Positions 8,714-16,666 of a stretch of 64,000 bases of DNA are shown here, in pieces; position 1 is the stretch's first letter; every line of letters starts with the position of its first letter. The position numbers and the translations under genes are program-made. A model generated the notes under the pieces. The model was not told the DNA's origin. It saw only the letters and a list, made by a program, of their open reading frames with translations, and did not search any database. The DNA is from Aureispira sp050633105 (GTDB lineage: Bacteria; Bacteroidota; Bacteroidia; Chitinophagales; Saprospiraceae). The DNA lies in contig JBOEFW010000063.1 of the NCBI GenBank assembly GCA_050633105.1, positions 83,892 to 147,891 on the forward strand. Direction: 5' to 3'.

Positions 8714-9205
8714 ATGGGATTCTTTGATAAAATGAAAAAACTCGTCGGTAAAACAGGCGTAAAATTAAGCTACCCTTGGATTGAAAATCCATTTCCATTT
8801 GGTGATCCAATGATAAAAGCCACCATTGAAGTAGAAGCGGAAAGCCCCATTACCATCATAGGAACAACAGGTACCTTTGTTGCCATCCGTCTTGATGAAG
8901 AAGGTGATGAAGAAGAAATCATTTTAGGAGAAGAGACAGAAGATGAAAGCAATTGCGCTTCTATTGATAGAGATGGCACTTCTGTTGATGAATTTCCACA
9001 TGCGCTAGGAGCTGGGGATAAAGGAAGCTATGGCTACTTTGTTGGAGATATGGATTTGGCTGCCAGTTTAGGAAAATGGGGGGTTACTGACGCGGCTAGT
9101 GCCAAAGCAAAAGGCATTCGTTTTGTCTTTCGTGGAGAGGTAGATGTTAAAGAAACTGTAGGTGTTTTTGACCCTGTTTTAGAACAGGAAATCACTGTTG
9201 TTTAA
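8714..9205 (+). CDS. Small acidic beta-rich protein, unknown
   Basis: 163 aa, no signal peptide and strongly acidic (LDEEGDEEEIILGEETEDE). It begins with an amphipathic helix (MGFFDKMKKLVGKTG) and continues with alternating beta strands (IKATIEVEAESPITIIGTTG, IRFVFRGEVDVKETVG), suggesting a beta-sandwich. The pattern of a short amphipathic start plus a beta-sandwich is loosely like Spo0M/arrestin-type proteins, but I cannot confirm homology. It lies 10 bases behind the SUKH-like gene, so the two probably work or are expressed together. A hairpin at 9245-9308 follows. Confidence 0.65.
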   Translation: MGFFDKMKKLVGKTGVKLSYPWIENPFPFGDPMIKATIEVEAESPITIIGTTGTFVAIRLDEEGDEEEIILGEETEDESNCASIDRDGTSVDEFPHALGAGDKGSYGYFVGDMDLAASLGKWGVTDAASAKAKGIRFVFRGEVDVKETVGVFDPVLEQEITVV

Positions 9206-9244
9206 TCGCCTGCTACAATAAAGGTTGTTATTAACAATCACTTG

Positions 9245-9308
9245 GAAGAGTAGTATTATAGGAGGGTATGTTTTGTCCATCAAATCAGCCCTTATGATAC
9301 TACTCTTC
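9245..9308 (+). terminator. Hairpin after the SUKH-like operon
   Basis: GAAGAGTAGTATTATA pairs imperfectly with TATGATACTACTCTTC (one mismatch) across a loop of about 32 bases. A proper T-run is missing (TGTTTTGGGG follows), so it is a weak terminator candidate or an mRNA 3'-end stem. Confidence 0.45.
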
Positions 9309-9336
9309 TGTTTTGGGGCGACTCTTTTTATTCTCC

Positions 9337-9367
9337 TTGTAAAACAATATATAAAATCGTACCTTTA
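9337..9367 (+). promoter_or_regulatory. Promoter of the M48 protease operon
   Basis: TTG at 9337-9339, 20 bases, then TACCTTTA at 9360-9367, one base off the TAnnTTTG consensus. It precedes the ATG at 9418 by about 50 bases. Confidence 0.55.
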
Positions 9368-9417
9368 TATTCTGTTCAATACATTCTAAATGCCTTACCA
9401 AACTCATTTATAAACTC

Positions 9418-11724
9418 ATGAAAGGTAGTTACTACGTTTTGTTGTTTTGTCTTCTGTATAGCTTACTCCCTCTCCATGCACAAGACTTCAACGATTATCA
9501 GTTACTAGAGAGTACAGGGACTATTCCTAGTGATTTTTTGACGCTTTCTTCGGAGAAATATCAAAACCAACGAGATACGGTTCGTCAATCCGAAGAAGTA
9601 GCAACCAATAGAGATACAGATGATTTTTTGTTAGAGAGTAATTTTGCTGTTGATAATTTACTGCGCAGCGCTCGGGTTTTATTCAATGATCCCATAACAA
9701 CCTATGTCAATAAAGTAGCGGATGAATTATTAAAAAATGATCCTGCTATGCGCCAACAATTGCGCTTTTATGCCGTACGTTCTGCGGCAGTGAATGCGTT
9801 TGCGACCAATCAAGGGATTATTTTTGTCAATGTTGGACTCATTGCCCAACTAGAAACAGAAGCACAGTTGGCTTTTATTCTAGCACATGAAATTACACAT
9901 GTGCGCCATGGGCACGCCCTAGAAATGTTCTTAGAAGCCTCCCGCATTGATCGCTATTCTAATAGAAAAAAAGTCCTATCAGAAGCGATCATCAATGAAG
10001 ATATGGTTGCCAAGAACCACTATTCCAAAGAACTAGAAACAAATGCAGATACAGAAGGCTTAGCACTCTTTCTAAAAAGTAATTACAATTTGGAAGATTT
10101 AGATGGCGCTTTTGATGTCTTACAATATTCTTATTTGCCGTTTGATATTGTATCCATCAGAAAAGAGGATTTGGAATTAGAACAGCTAAAACTATCTGAT
10201 AGCTTGTTCTTAGCAGACGAAGAGCTCAACCCCATTGAAGGAGATTATGAAGAAGATGATTCTAAAAGCACCCATCCAAGCATTGATAAACGACGCGCAG
10301 CAACCGCTAAAACAATTCTCAGTCATAGTAACCAAGGGCGAGAATCTTACCTAGTTAACTCTAAAGAGGTATTTGAACGCATGCGAGATGTGGCGCGCTT
10401 TGAAGTAGCCTATTATTATCTACACCAAATGCGTTTTCAAGATGCGTTGTATGCCGTATTTTTATTACAGAAAAAATACCCCAAGAGCAAGTATCTAAAA
10501 AAGATTCGAGCCAAAGCCTTATATGGTTATACTAAATTCAGAAATGAGTTTTTTTATGTGAAACCCTATAATGCGATTTATGATATCCAAGAATATCCCT
10601 TCTTCCTACAGACCACCCTTTTTGAGGAAATAGAAGGTCCTTCTCAACAGATCTATTATTTCCTAAGTCAAATGGCCCCCAATGAGGTCAATGTATATGC
10701 TTTGCGCTATGCTTGGGATGTCGCTCAAGAGTTTCCAGCAGATAAAGAAATGGAAACCATCCTAATGGACTTATTCAAAGAATTGGCTTTTCACTATGAA
10801 AAACGGCAAGAGTTTTCGACCGTGAGTTTAGAAGAAGCTTTAGCTTATGCCAACAAAAGAGGAAAAGAGGCCATAGAAAAAGAAGAAGAAGAAGCAATAC
10901 CACCTTCTGATACCAATACCATAGAAGAGAAAGAGTCGAAAAAACTCTCCAAGTATGATAAGATCAAAAAACAGCAAAAAGAAAAAGTAGTAGAAATCCT
11001 TGTAGATTCTACCTTAGATTATTTTAGGTACGCTTTTTCCGACATTCATGCCGATTCTGCATTTAAAGCCTTATTTAAAATAGGACAAGAATACAAAGTA
11101 GAGTATAAAAAACGGCGCGCATATTTCCGTTCCTCTAAAGGTCGCCGTCACCTATTTTTAATCCAAAATCGCCGTTATGTACGACTAGGTTTAGACTCTA
11201 TTTTGGTGTACAATCCTATGTATTTAGAAATTGAAGGAGGTCGCGACTTACAAGTGGATTATCTCAAAGGCGAAAGCGCACAATTGCAATTAGTCCATCA
11301 ATTAGAAAAATTATCAAAACGGGTAAATTTACACTTGCAGATACTTACCCCAAATGGGTTGAGTACCAGTGATGCCGATGCGTTTAATGACTTACGTGTT
11401 TTAGCAGAATGGCTTTCTCAACAAAATAAATTTGGTGGCAACATCTATTCTGATGGATACAACCAAGACAAGGTGGAGGCCATTATTAAAAAATATGCCA
11501 CCCCTTACCTTCTCTTTACAGGAGTGGTCAATACCCAAAAATACAATATTAAGTCCTCCTTTCTCTGGGCAGTTGTTTTTGACTTGCGAACAGGCAGTTA
11601 TCGCGTTATCAAAGATGATTTTTACCGTCGTAAAGCAGGTAAGGTCATACTTAACGCTCAATTTTATGATACGTTATTGCAAATCAAAACCCCTCCTAAA
11701 AACAAACAAACTACGAACTCCTAA
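9418..11724 (+). CDS. Secreted M48-family zinc metalloprotease
   Basis: 768 aa with a signal peptide (YYVLLFCLLYSLLPLHAQ). The peptidase M48 domain covers roughly residues 75-220. The zinc motif is HEITH (H157, E158, H161) in LAFILAHEITHVRHGHALEM, with the third ligand E207 in the ETNAD motif. NQGIIFVNVGLIAQLETEAQ before it is typical of Ste24p/BepA-like enzymes. All catalytic residues are present. The long C-terminal half (about residues 320-768) is helical then mixed, with a Lys/Glu-rich linker near 490-530, and is unlike BepA's TPR domain as far as I can judge. By analogy it may act in periplasmic protein quality control. A barrel-protein gene follows after 6 bases, a likely operon partner. 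Confidence 0.88.
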   Translation: MKGSYYVLLFCLLYSLLPLHAQDFNDYQLLESTGTIPSDFLTLSSEKYQNQRDTVRQSEEVATNRDTDDFLLESNFAVDNLLRSARVLFNDPITTYVNKVADELLKNDPAMRQQLRFYAVRSAAVNAFATNQGIIFVNVGLIAQLETEAQLAFILAHEITHVRHGHALEMFLEASRIDRYSNRKKVLSEAIINEDMVAKNHYSKELETNADTEGLALFLKSNYNLEDLDGAFDVLQYSYLPFDIVSIRKEDLELEQLKLSDSLFLADEELNPIEGDYEEDDSKSTHPSIDKRRAATAKTILSHSNQGRESYLVNSKEVFERMRDVARFEVAYYYLHQMRFQDALYAVFLLQKKYPKSKYLKKIRAKALYGYTKFRNEFFYVKPYNAIYDIQEYPFFLQTTLFEEIEGPSQQIYYFLSQMAPNEVNVYALRYAWDVAQEFPADKEMETILMDLFKELAFHYEKRQEFSTVSLEEALAYANKRGKEAIEKEEEEAIPPSDTNTIEEKESKKLSKYDKIKKQQKEKVVEILVDSTLDYFRYAFSDIHADSAFKALFKIGQEYKVEYKKRRAYFRSSKGRRHLFLIQNRRYVRLGLDSILVYNPMYLEIEGGRDLQVDYLKGESAQLQLVHQLEKLSKRVNLHLQILTPNGLSTSDADAFNDLRVLAEWLSQQNKFGGNIYSDGYNQDKVEAIIKKYATPYLLFTGVVNTQKYNIKSSFLWAVVFDLRTGSYRVIKDDFYRRKAGKVILNAQFYDTLLQIKTPPKNKQTTNS

Positions 11725-11730
11725 CCTGCT

Positions 11731-12495
11731 ATGACAATATTTTATAAAATTTTATGGACTGTTTTATGGTGGCAACTATTGGCTGTAACTTGTGAAGCAC
11801 AACTCAATCCTGGCTATATGGGTAGAAAAGCCTTTGTAGAAATAGGGACGACTGTTGGCCGCTCTTCTGCCTTTAATACCGCCAGTAAATCTGATCTTTA
11901 TCAAAGGCCTTTTGCTTTGGCTGCCAGCTTCAATGCAGACATTAATTATACGATTGGACGTTCCATTGTTGCTAAATTGGGCTGGTCTCAAATTAATTTT
12001 GATGTTGGCTCTCGACATGAACTCAACGAAGCCGATCGTTATTTATTCAAGGAATACCATGAGGCGGTTTATAGGGTGCATGCTAATGATCTTCATTTTG
12101 GTTTTGATTTTCATTTTAAGAATAGAGCTGGAACCATTGCTCCTATGGGAACCTACTGTGGTCTAGGGTTAAGAATCCTAGGAACACAACGTCAATTATT
12201 AGTTGGCACCCCTGGCATGGATGCTTATAAAATTACGACCATGCAAGACCCTTATACAACCATTGGCATTATGATGACGTTGGGCTATCGAACAATTATT
12301 ACCGATCGCTTCCTCTTTTCTATTTGTTTTTCTTCTACTGTTTTCCCTGAGAATTATAATAGTAATTACCAAATTGATCGTCAATCTAGTGAGGAAAGAG
12401 ATCTAAGTGATTATATATCGCTTACCAAGCAGTCCATTTCTGCTCGTTATGGCCTAGGTCTCTCTATTAGTTTTGGTGTTTTTTTAGAACCCTAA
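11731..12495 (+). CDS. Probable outer-membrane beta-barrel protein
   Basis: 254 aa with a signal peptide (MTIFYKILWTVLWWQLLAVTCEA, cleavage before QLNPGY). The mature chain alternates polar and apolar residues in amphipathic strands (ALAASFNADINYTIGRSIVAKLGWSQ, DLHFGFDFHFKNR) and ends with a strand closing in F plus a few residues (GLGLSISFGVFLEP), as in small outer-membrane barrels of the OmpW/OMP_b-brl kind. It starts 6 bases after the M48 protease stop, so it is co-transcribed. This suggests the protease acts in the same envelope compartment. The exact function is unknown. Confidence 0.7.
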   Translation: MTIFYKILWTVLWWQLLAVTCEAQLNPGYMGRKAFVEIGTTVGRSSAFNTASKSDLYQRPFALAASFNADINYTIGRSIVAKLGWSQINFDVGSRHELNEADRYLFKEYHEAVYRVHANDLHFGFDFHFKNRAGTIAPMGTYCGLGLRILGTQRQLLVGTPGMDAYKITTMQDPYTTIGIMMTLGYRTIITDRFLFSICFSSTVFPENYNSNYQIDRQSSEERDLSDYISLTKQSISARYGLGLSISFGVFLEP

Positions 12496-12656
12496 TCTTC
12501 TTTCATCATCTTGGCTCGAAGCAGCCTCCTACTTCTAGGTTGTTAACCATACTATACCATCTAATACTTTTCAGTTATAAACTTTGAATCAAAACAGCCT
12601 TTAAACACATTTTTTATAACAACACCATATATTACTTGTTTCCCTTTCTCTAAGAC

Positions 12657-12704
12657 ACTCCTTCTATTATAAATTCATTAACAAGAATTTATAATAGAAG
12701 GAGT
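12657..12704. repeat. Perfect 20-bp inverted repeat, hairpin
   Basis: ACTCCTTCTATTATAAATTC (12657-12676) and its exact reverse complement (12685-12704) flank an 8-base loop. No T-run follows directly. It stands 26 bases before a second, T-flanked hairpin (12730-12767), so it may be a processed mRNA 3' stem or a regulatory structure rather than the terminator itself. Confidence 0.7.
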
Positions 12705-12729
12705 CTAGTACAGTAATTTTTCAGTCTTC

Positions 12730-12767
12730 AAAAATCAATAGCGTTTCAAGCGCTATTGATTTTTTTT
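12730..12767. terminator. Bidirectional intrinsic terminator
   Basis: AAAAATCAATAGCG (12730-12743), a 7-base loop, CGCTATTGATTTTT (12751-12764), then more T. A-run and T-run flanks make it usable on both strands. It separates the rightward M48 operon from the leftward hydrolase gene at 13035. Confidence 0.85.
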
Positions 12768-13034
12768 ACAACCTAGGTCAGTTTTTTTTGAAAAATGCTA
12801 GGAAGTGTTTTTTTATTTTTTACCTTCGCACTCCCATTCGCAAAATATTATTTCATTAGATCTAAAATTATAAAATCATGTTTTTCTACATGCTTCTATA
12901 CATCAAGAATTCAATTAATAATTCTGACAAAAAATAATGATCATTTATTCATATAATGAATAAAAAAACACTTCTATTCTAGCTTTCTTAGGAGTGGTAT
13001 CAATTTTTAAGATAAGTCTCTTATAAAGAGTGCT
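12768..13034. other. A/T-rich intergenic gap
   Basis: Very A/T-rich. TACCTTCG at 12821-12828 is a one-mismatch -7 box on the plus strand, but no gene follows before the convergent hydrolase, and no -33 is correctly spaced. Nothing else supported. Confidence 0.4.
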
Positions 13035-13913
13035 CTAATGCGTCTCTTTCTTTCTTATAAATGAAAGAATTCCTTTTAATACGTCTTCTGGCTGCTCTTC
13101 ATGAGGCATTAAAGCTGCTTCTTTGATGCTCACCAATTGACAAGTTTTATTAAATTGAGAACACATTTCTAGGGCACGTTTTACAGGAAATGTTTTATCC
13201 TCCTCTCCCCATATCAACAAAACCTCAGCGGTAATTAGCTGGTGATTTTGAGCAAATTCATCTACTACTCCCCATTCAATGCCCTTGAGGTATTCTAGCA
13301 TTCCATACATTCCATGATGATTTTGCAAGGGCTTCACATAATGCTCTGTTATGCTTTTGTTTCGTAATTTGTTTTTATCAAAAAAGAACTGGTGCAAGAG
13401 CAAAGGTGATCGAACAATTGGACCACATTTTAACAAGGTTCGAAAAGCAAGATTGGCAAAAGGGAATTTGGCGATCAACTGGTGCATTGGAATGAAAGGC
13501 GGTCTATGTCCTGGCATTTCCGTATTAATTAATACCATTTTTTCTATGTTATTTTGTTCTTCTAAAGCAACTAGTCTTGCAATAGAAGCGCCCGTATCGT
13601 GCGCAATAAGACTGAACCCTTTATTAATTCCTAAGCGTTGAAATAAGTTGTTTAATCTTTTGGCCTGTGCTGTAAACGTAAAATCAGTTTTGTTGTCATA
13701 AAAGCTATCGCCGAAACCTGGCAAATCCACGACATAACAAGTAAAATGAGTAGCAAGCTCTGGTAATAGCTTCCTCCAAGTGTACCCATGGACAAAAAAG
13801 CCATGAATAAAAACCAATGGTTTTCCTTTTCCATACGTTCTTACTGCTATTCCTGCATCCTCTATTTCCAGAACCTGTGGGTTCTTGCTTTTATAAAATC
13901 TATGCTCGTCCAT
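13035..13913 (-). CDS. Alpha/beta hydrolase with Asp nucleophile (epoxide-hydrolase/dehalogenase type)
   Basis: 292 aa, cytoplasmic. The oxyanion motif is HGFF (37-40). The nucleophile elbow reads LIAHDTGAS, putting D106 where lipases have Ser; Asp in HDxG is typical of epoxide hydrolases and haloalkane dehalogenases. The acid is D239 in LLIWGEEDKTFPV and the base is H271 in LMPHEEQPEDV. A complete Asp-Asp-His triad is therefore visible. The cap helices lie between 130 and 230. The substrate cannot be told from sequence alone. It is divergent (101-base gap) from an AraC-family regulator, which probably controls it. It may instead be an inactive or esterase-like relative. Confidence 0.82.
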   Translation of the reverse strand: MDEHRFYKSKNPQVLEIEDAGIAVRTYGKGKPLVFIHGFFVHGYTWRKLLPELATHFTCYVVDLPGFGDSFYDNKTDFTFTAQAKRLNNLFQRLGINKGFSLIAHDTGASIARLVALEEQNNIEKMVLINTEMPGHRPPFIPMHQLIAKFPFANLAFRTLLKCGPIVRSPLLLHQFFFDKNKLRNKSITEHYVKPLQNHHGMYGMLEYLKGIEWGVVDEFAQNHQLITAEVLLIWGEEDKTFPVKRALEMCSQFNKTCQLVSIKEAALMPHEEQPEDVLKGILSFIRKKETH

Positions 13914-14014
13914 CTTTAGTAATCTTTTTTAATTAAAGTATGGAGCAAATTTATCCTTTGCTTTTAATAAGAAATTGATATTTTACGACAAACGATCTTT
14001 CTATCAAAAAAGCA

Positions 14015-14932
14015 ATGGTAATAGACAGCAATCATCTGAAAAATATATTGGAGTACGCAAACTGTAGACAGATTTCGCTTCCAACATCCATAAAAGAACA
14101 ACCACTAGTTACAGCCAGTGTTGAGGCTTCTTATTATTTAGATATTTTTCACCAACTACAACAGCATTCTAAGGATCCCTATTTTGGTCTTCATTATGGT
14201 GCTTTTTTAAGTCTAAAAGCCCTTGCTGTCATTTATGATATTTCTTTAGTAACCGCCAATCTAAAACAGTTGTTTTTTATTTGGAAGCAGTATGCCAGTG
14301 CAAGCTTTCCATTGATTTCTTTTCAGGAAGAAGAAGGATTAGATTTTTACTCCATGCAATTAAAAAGGTCTGCGGTTTCCCTTTCCAACCAAGTCTTAGA
14401 TAGTATTTTAATGTTTGCTTATCGAGAACTTAAAACAATTACCAATCAGCCAATCACCATTACTTTACCTTATCAAGAAGTGGAAAAGTATCATACATGG
14501 TTTAATACCCCCATTATACAAGGAACAGGGCATGCACTTACCTTTCATGCTGCATCCAATAAAATAGTATCCAATAGGCGGCAAAGACATAAACTTAGTG
14601 CCCTCCTTCCTGCTTTTTTGAGTTATTTAGTGCCTTTATCAACCCAAGAGCGTTCTTTTTCCATGCGGGTTAAAGTAATGGTATTAAACCTATGCCAACC
14701 AGATTTTCCTACTCTAACCAAGGTAGCCGCTCAATTCTGTTTAACCGAGCGAACCTTACAACGACGATTAAAAATAGAAGGCACGTCCTTTAGACAAATT
14801 CTTAATGTTCTAAAAAAAGAACTTCACAGCTACTTAAAAAAAGACCCTTGCTTAAAAACAATGGAGCTGGGTTTCATTTTGGGCTACAGTAGCTCTAGTG
14901 CCTTTCTCCATGCGCTAAAATCTTGGAAATAA
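14015..14932 (+). CDS. AraC-family transcriptional regulator
   Basis: 305 aa. The N-terminal two thirds (about residues 1-200) match the arabinose-binding-like AraC domain of the OruR/ArgR-type regulators (DPYFGLHYGAFLSLKALAVI is typical). The C-terminus holds the two helix-turn-helix units: LTKVAAQFCLTERTLQRRLKIEGTSF and then MELGFILGYSSSSAFLHALKSW. The protein ends right after the second recognition helix, lacking the usual last 10-15 residues (RWxGxSPxxYR), so it is slightly short. It is divergent from the Asp-nucleophile hydrolase, suggesting that this gene is its target. It ends 43 bases before a bidirectional terminator. Confidence 0.85.
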   Translation: MVIDSNHLKNILEYANCRQISLPTSIKEQPLVTASVEASYYLDIFHQLQQHSKDPYFGLHYGAFLSLKALAVIYDISLVTANLKQLFFIWKQYASASFPLISFQEEEGLDFYSMQLKRSAVSLSNQVLDSILMFAYRELKTITNQPITITLPYQEVEKYHTWFNTPIIQGTGHALTFHAASNKIVSNRRQRHKLSALLPAFLSYLVPLSTQERSFSMRVKVMVLNLCQPDFPTLTKVAAQFCLTERTLQRRLKIEGTSFRQILNVLKKELHSYLKKDPCLKTMELGFILGYSSSSAFLHALKSWK

Positions 14933-14975
14933 TCCAACCTGTGATTTAACACCAGAAGTGTTTTTTTTAAACAAT

Positions 14976-15010
14976 AAATCCCCTAGAAAACGGATCTTTC
15001 TAGGGGATTT
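14976..15010. terminator. Bidirectional terminator between convergent genes
   Basis: AAATCCCCTAGAAA (14976-14989), 7-base loop, TTTCTAGGGGATTT (14997-15010). It lies between the AraC gene stop (14932) and the stop of the leftward hydrolase (15032). Confidence 0.85.
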
Positions 15011-15031
15011 GTTACGCCTTTAAGATGCATC

Positions 15032-16465
15032 TTAATAGATAGCTACTTCTTGCAACCATTTATCAATAGCTATTAAGACCTTCGGAGAAATGGTCTCTTC
15101 TATTTTTACATACTCTTCTATCGCTCCTGTTTCAGAGGTTTGTAAAAGGTGGTTTAGATTTTCAAACGCTTGGATCTGGTATGTTTTATTTTTTCCCTTT
15201 TTAAGCGCCTCTTCTATTCCTTTTAGATTATCAACATGTACTTGGAGGTCTTTATCACCATTAATCGCCAATACAGGGCATTGTACTTTTTGGAGGTATT
15301 CTTCTGGATTTGCGGCCAAGAAATAAGCCATCCAAGGGCTTCTCAGTTGTGTAACAATACTGCGAATAACAACATCTGTCCAACCTAATTTTTCACGATC
15401 TTCGGCTGACAGTTCTTTTAAATCTTTTTCTAAACGTGCCATCATTTCGCTCGTGCTCTTTTCTTTGTTTTCCTTTGCTAAGACAGCCGCATATATCTTT
15501 TCTAAAACCTGAGCCTGTCTTTTAGCTAATCCTGCATCTTGCGTCTCTTGCAAAGTCATGTCGTGGTTCTGCTGTTTTAAAGTTTGATAACCTGGATAAC
15601 CTGGGCCTGCTAATAAGATCAAAAAAGCAACATCATCGCGAACACTAGCGACCATTGGTGCAATTAAGCCCCCTTCACTATGGCCTAGTAAACCTACTTT
15701 ATTAGCATTTACTCGTGGGTGTTTTTGAAGATAAGTCAAGGCGGCGGCTACATCCGTTGCAAAATCAGCAGACGTTGCTCCTGCAAAAGTTCCTCCCGAT
15801 TTTCCTACTCCCCGATCGTCTACTCGCAAAACCACCACTCCTTGGCGTGTCAAATAATCCGCAATGACCATAAATGGTTGGTGCTTTAAAATCATCCCAT
15901 TTCTATCTTGTGGCCCAGAGCCAGAGATTAAGACAACAGCAGGACAATTTTGTTTCCTTGCAGGTAAAGTGAGTGTTCCTGCTAAACTAAGCCCTGCTTT
16001 TTTATTATTAAATTCTACGGTTTCTACATCATAAGAGAATGGAGCCTTAGGTGTTTGAGGGCGTTCTATAACCTCTTGTACTCCAAAAATTAAATCCAAT
16101 GACAATACCGCTCCTCCTTGCATCCAATTTCCTTTTATTGTCTGCCCATCTTCTTGAAGCGTCCCTTCATAAACTACTCTAGCAGCCTTTATTTCCAGTC
16201 GTATTTTAGGGGTTTGAACCTGAACAACATCAAACGCCATATCATAGACCATCTGATTGGGACTATCAAAACTGGCTTTCCAATCGCCTTGTTCTTCTTG
16301 TTCTAAATGAAAAACCAACGGGATAGATTGCCCGTTCACCTCTAAATTTCCTTTCCAATGCCCCACAGGAGACAGTATTTGGGCGTCAAGGCTATTCAGA
16401 GAAAAACAGCAAGTAAGGAAGCCTACAAAGAGGAAGCGGTGAAAAAGAGCGTTTATCGTGTTCAT
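15032..16465 (-). CDS. Secreted serine alpha/beta hydrolase
   Basis: 477 aa with a signal peptide (FLFVGFLTCCFSLNSLDAQ). Residues about 30-125 form a beta-rich N-terminal domain (GHWKGNLEVNGQSIPLVFHL) often found before this hydrolase type. The alpha/beta-hydrolase follows. GSGPQDRNG is characteristic of this family, LLGHSEGGLIAP holds the Ser nucleophile, INGDKDLQVH the Asp and FENLNHLLQ the His. The family (COG1073-like) cleaves esters or peptides in the periplasm, but the substrate is unknown. It is monocistronic, convergent with the AraC gene across a shared terminator. The upstream gap to 16667 is A/T-rich with no clear promoter. Confidence 0.88.
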   Translation of the reverse strand: MNTINALFHRFLFVGFLTCCFSLNSLDAQILSPVGHWKGNLEVNGQSIPLVFHLEQEEQGDWKASFDSPNQMVYDMAFDVVQVQTPKIRLEIKAARVVYEGTLQEDGQTIKGNWMQGGAVLSLDLIFGVQEVIERPQTPKAPFSYDVETVEFNNKKAGLSLAGTLTLPARKQNCPAVVLISGSGPQDRNGMILKHQPFMVIADYLTRQGVVVLRVDDRGVGKSGGTFAGATSADFATDVAAALTYLQKHPRVNANKVGLLGHSEGGLIAPMVASVRDDVAFLILLAGPGYPGYQTLKQQNHDMTLQETQDAGLAKRQAQVLEKIYAAVLAKENKEKSTSEMMARLEKDLKELSAEDREKLGWTDVVIRSIVTQLRSPWMAYFLAANPEEYLQKVQCPVLAINGDKDLQVHVDNLKGIEEALKKGKNKTYQIQAFENLNHLLQTSETGAIEEYVKIEETISPKVLIAIDKWLQEVAIY

Positions 16466-16666
16466 GATTTATGGTTTGATCGTTTAAATAACATTTAGAC
16501 AATTGCCTAAATATACAACAGCAACTTACAAAGTCAAAGATTCGTTCCCTCTATTTTATTTTTCATACCGCATTTTTTGATTAGGAAGTACTATTATTAT
16601 ATCCTAGATAGACAGGCAAGCAACAATTTGTAGAGAGAACTCCGTCTTTTTCTGTATCTTAAATCC

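Noticed and set aside
12657..12767. Two consecutive inverted repeats as a possible CRISPR or mobile-element end
   Set aside because: The two stems are unrelated in sequence, there is no repeat-spacer pattern and no target duplication; they fit 3'-end structures.
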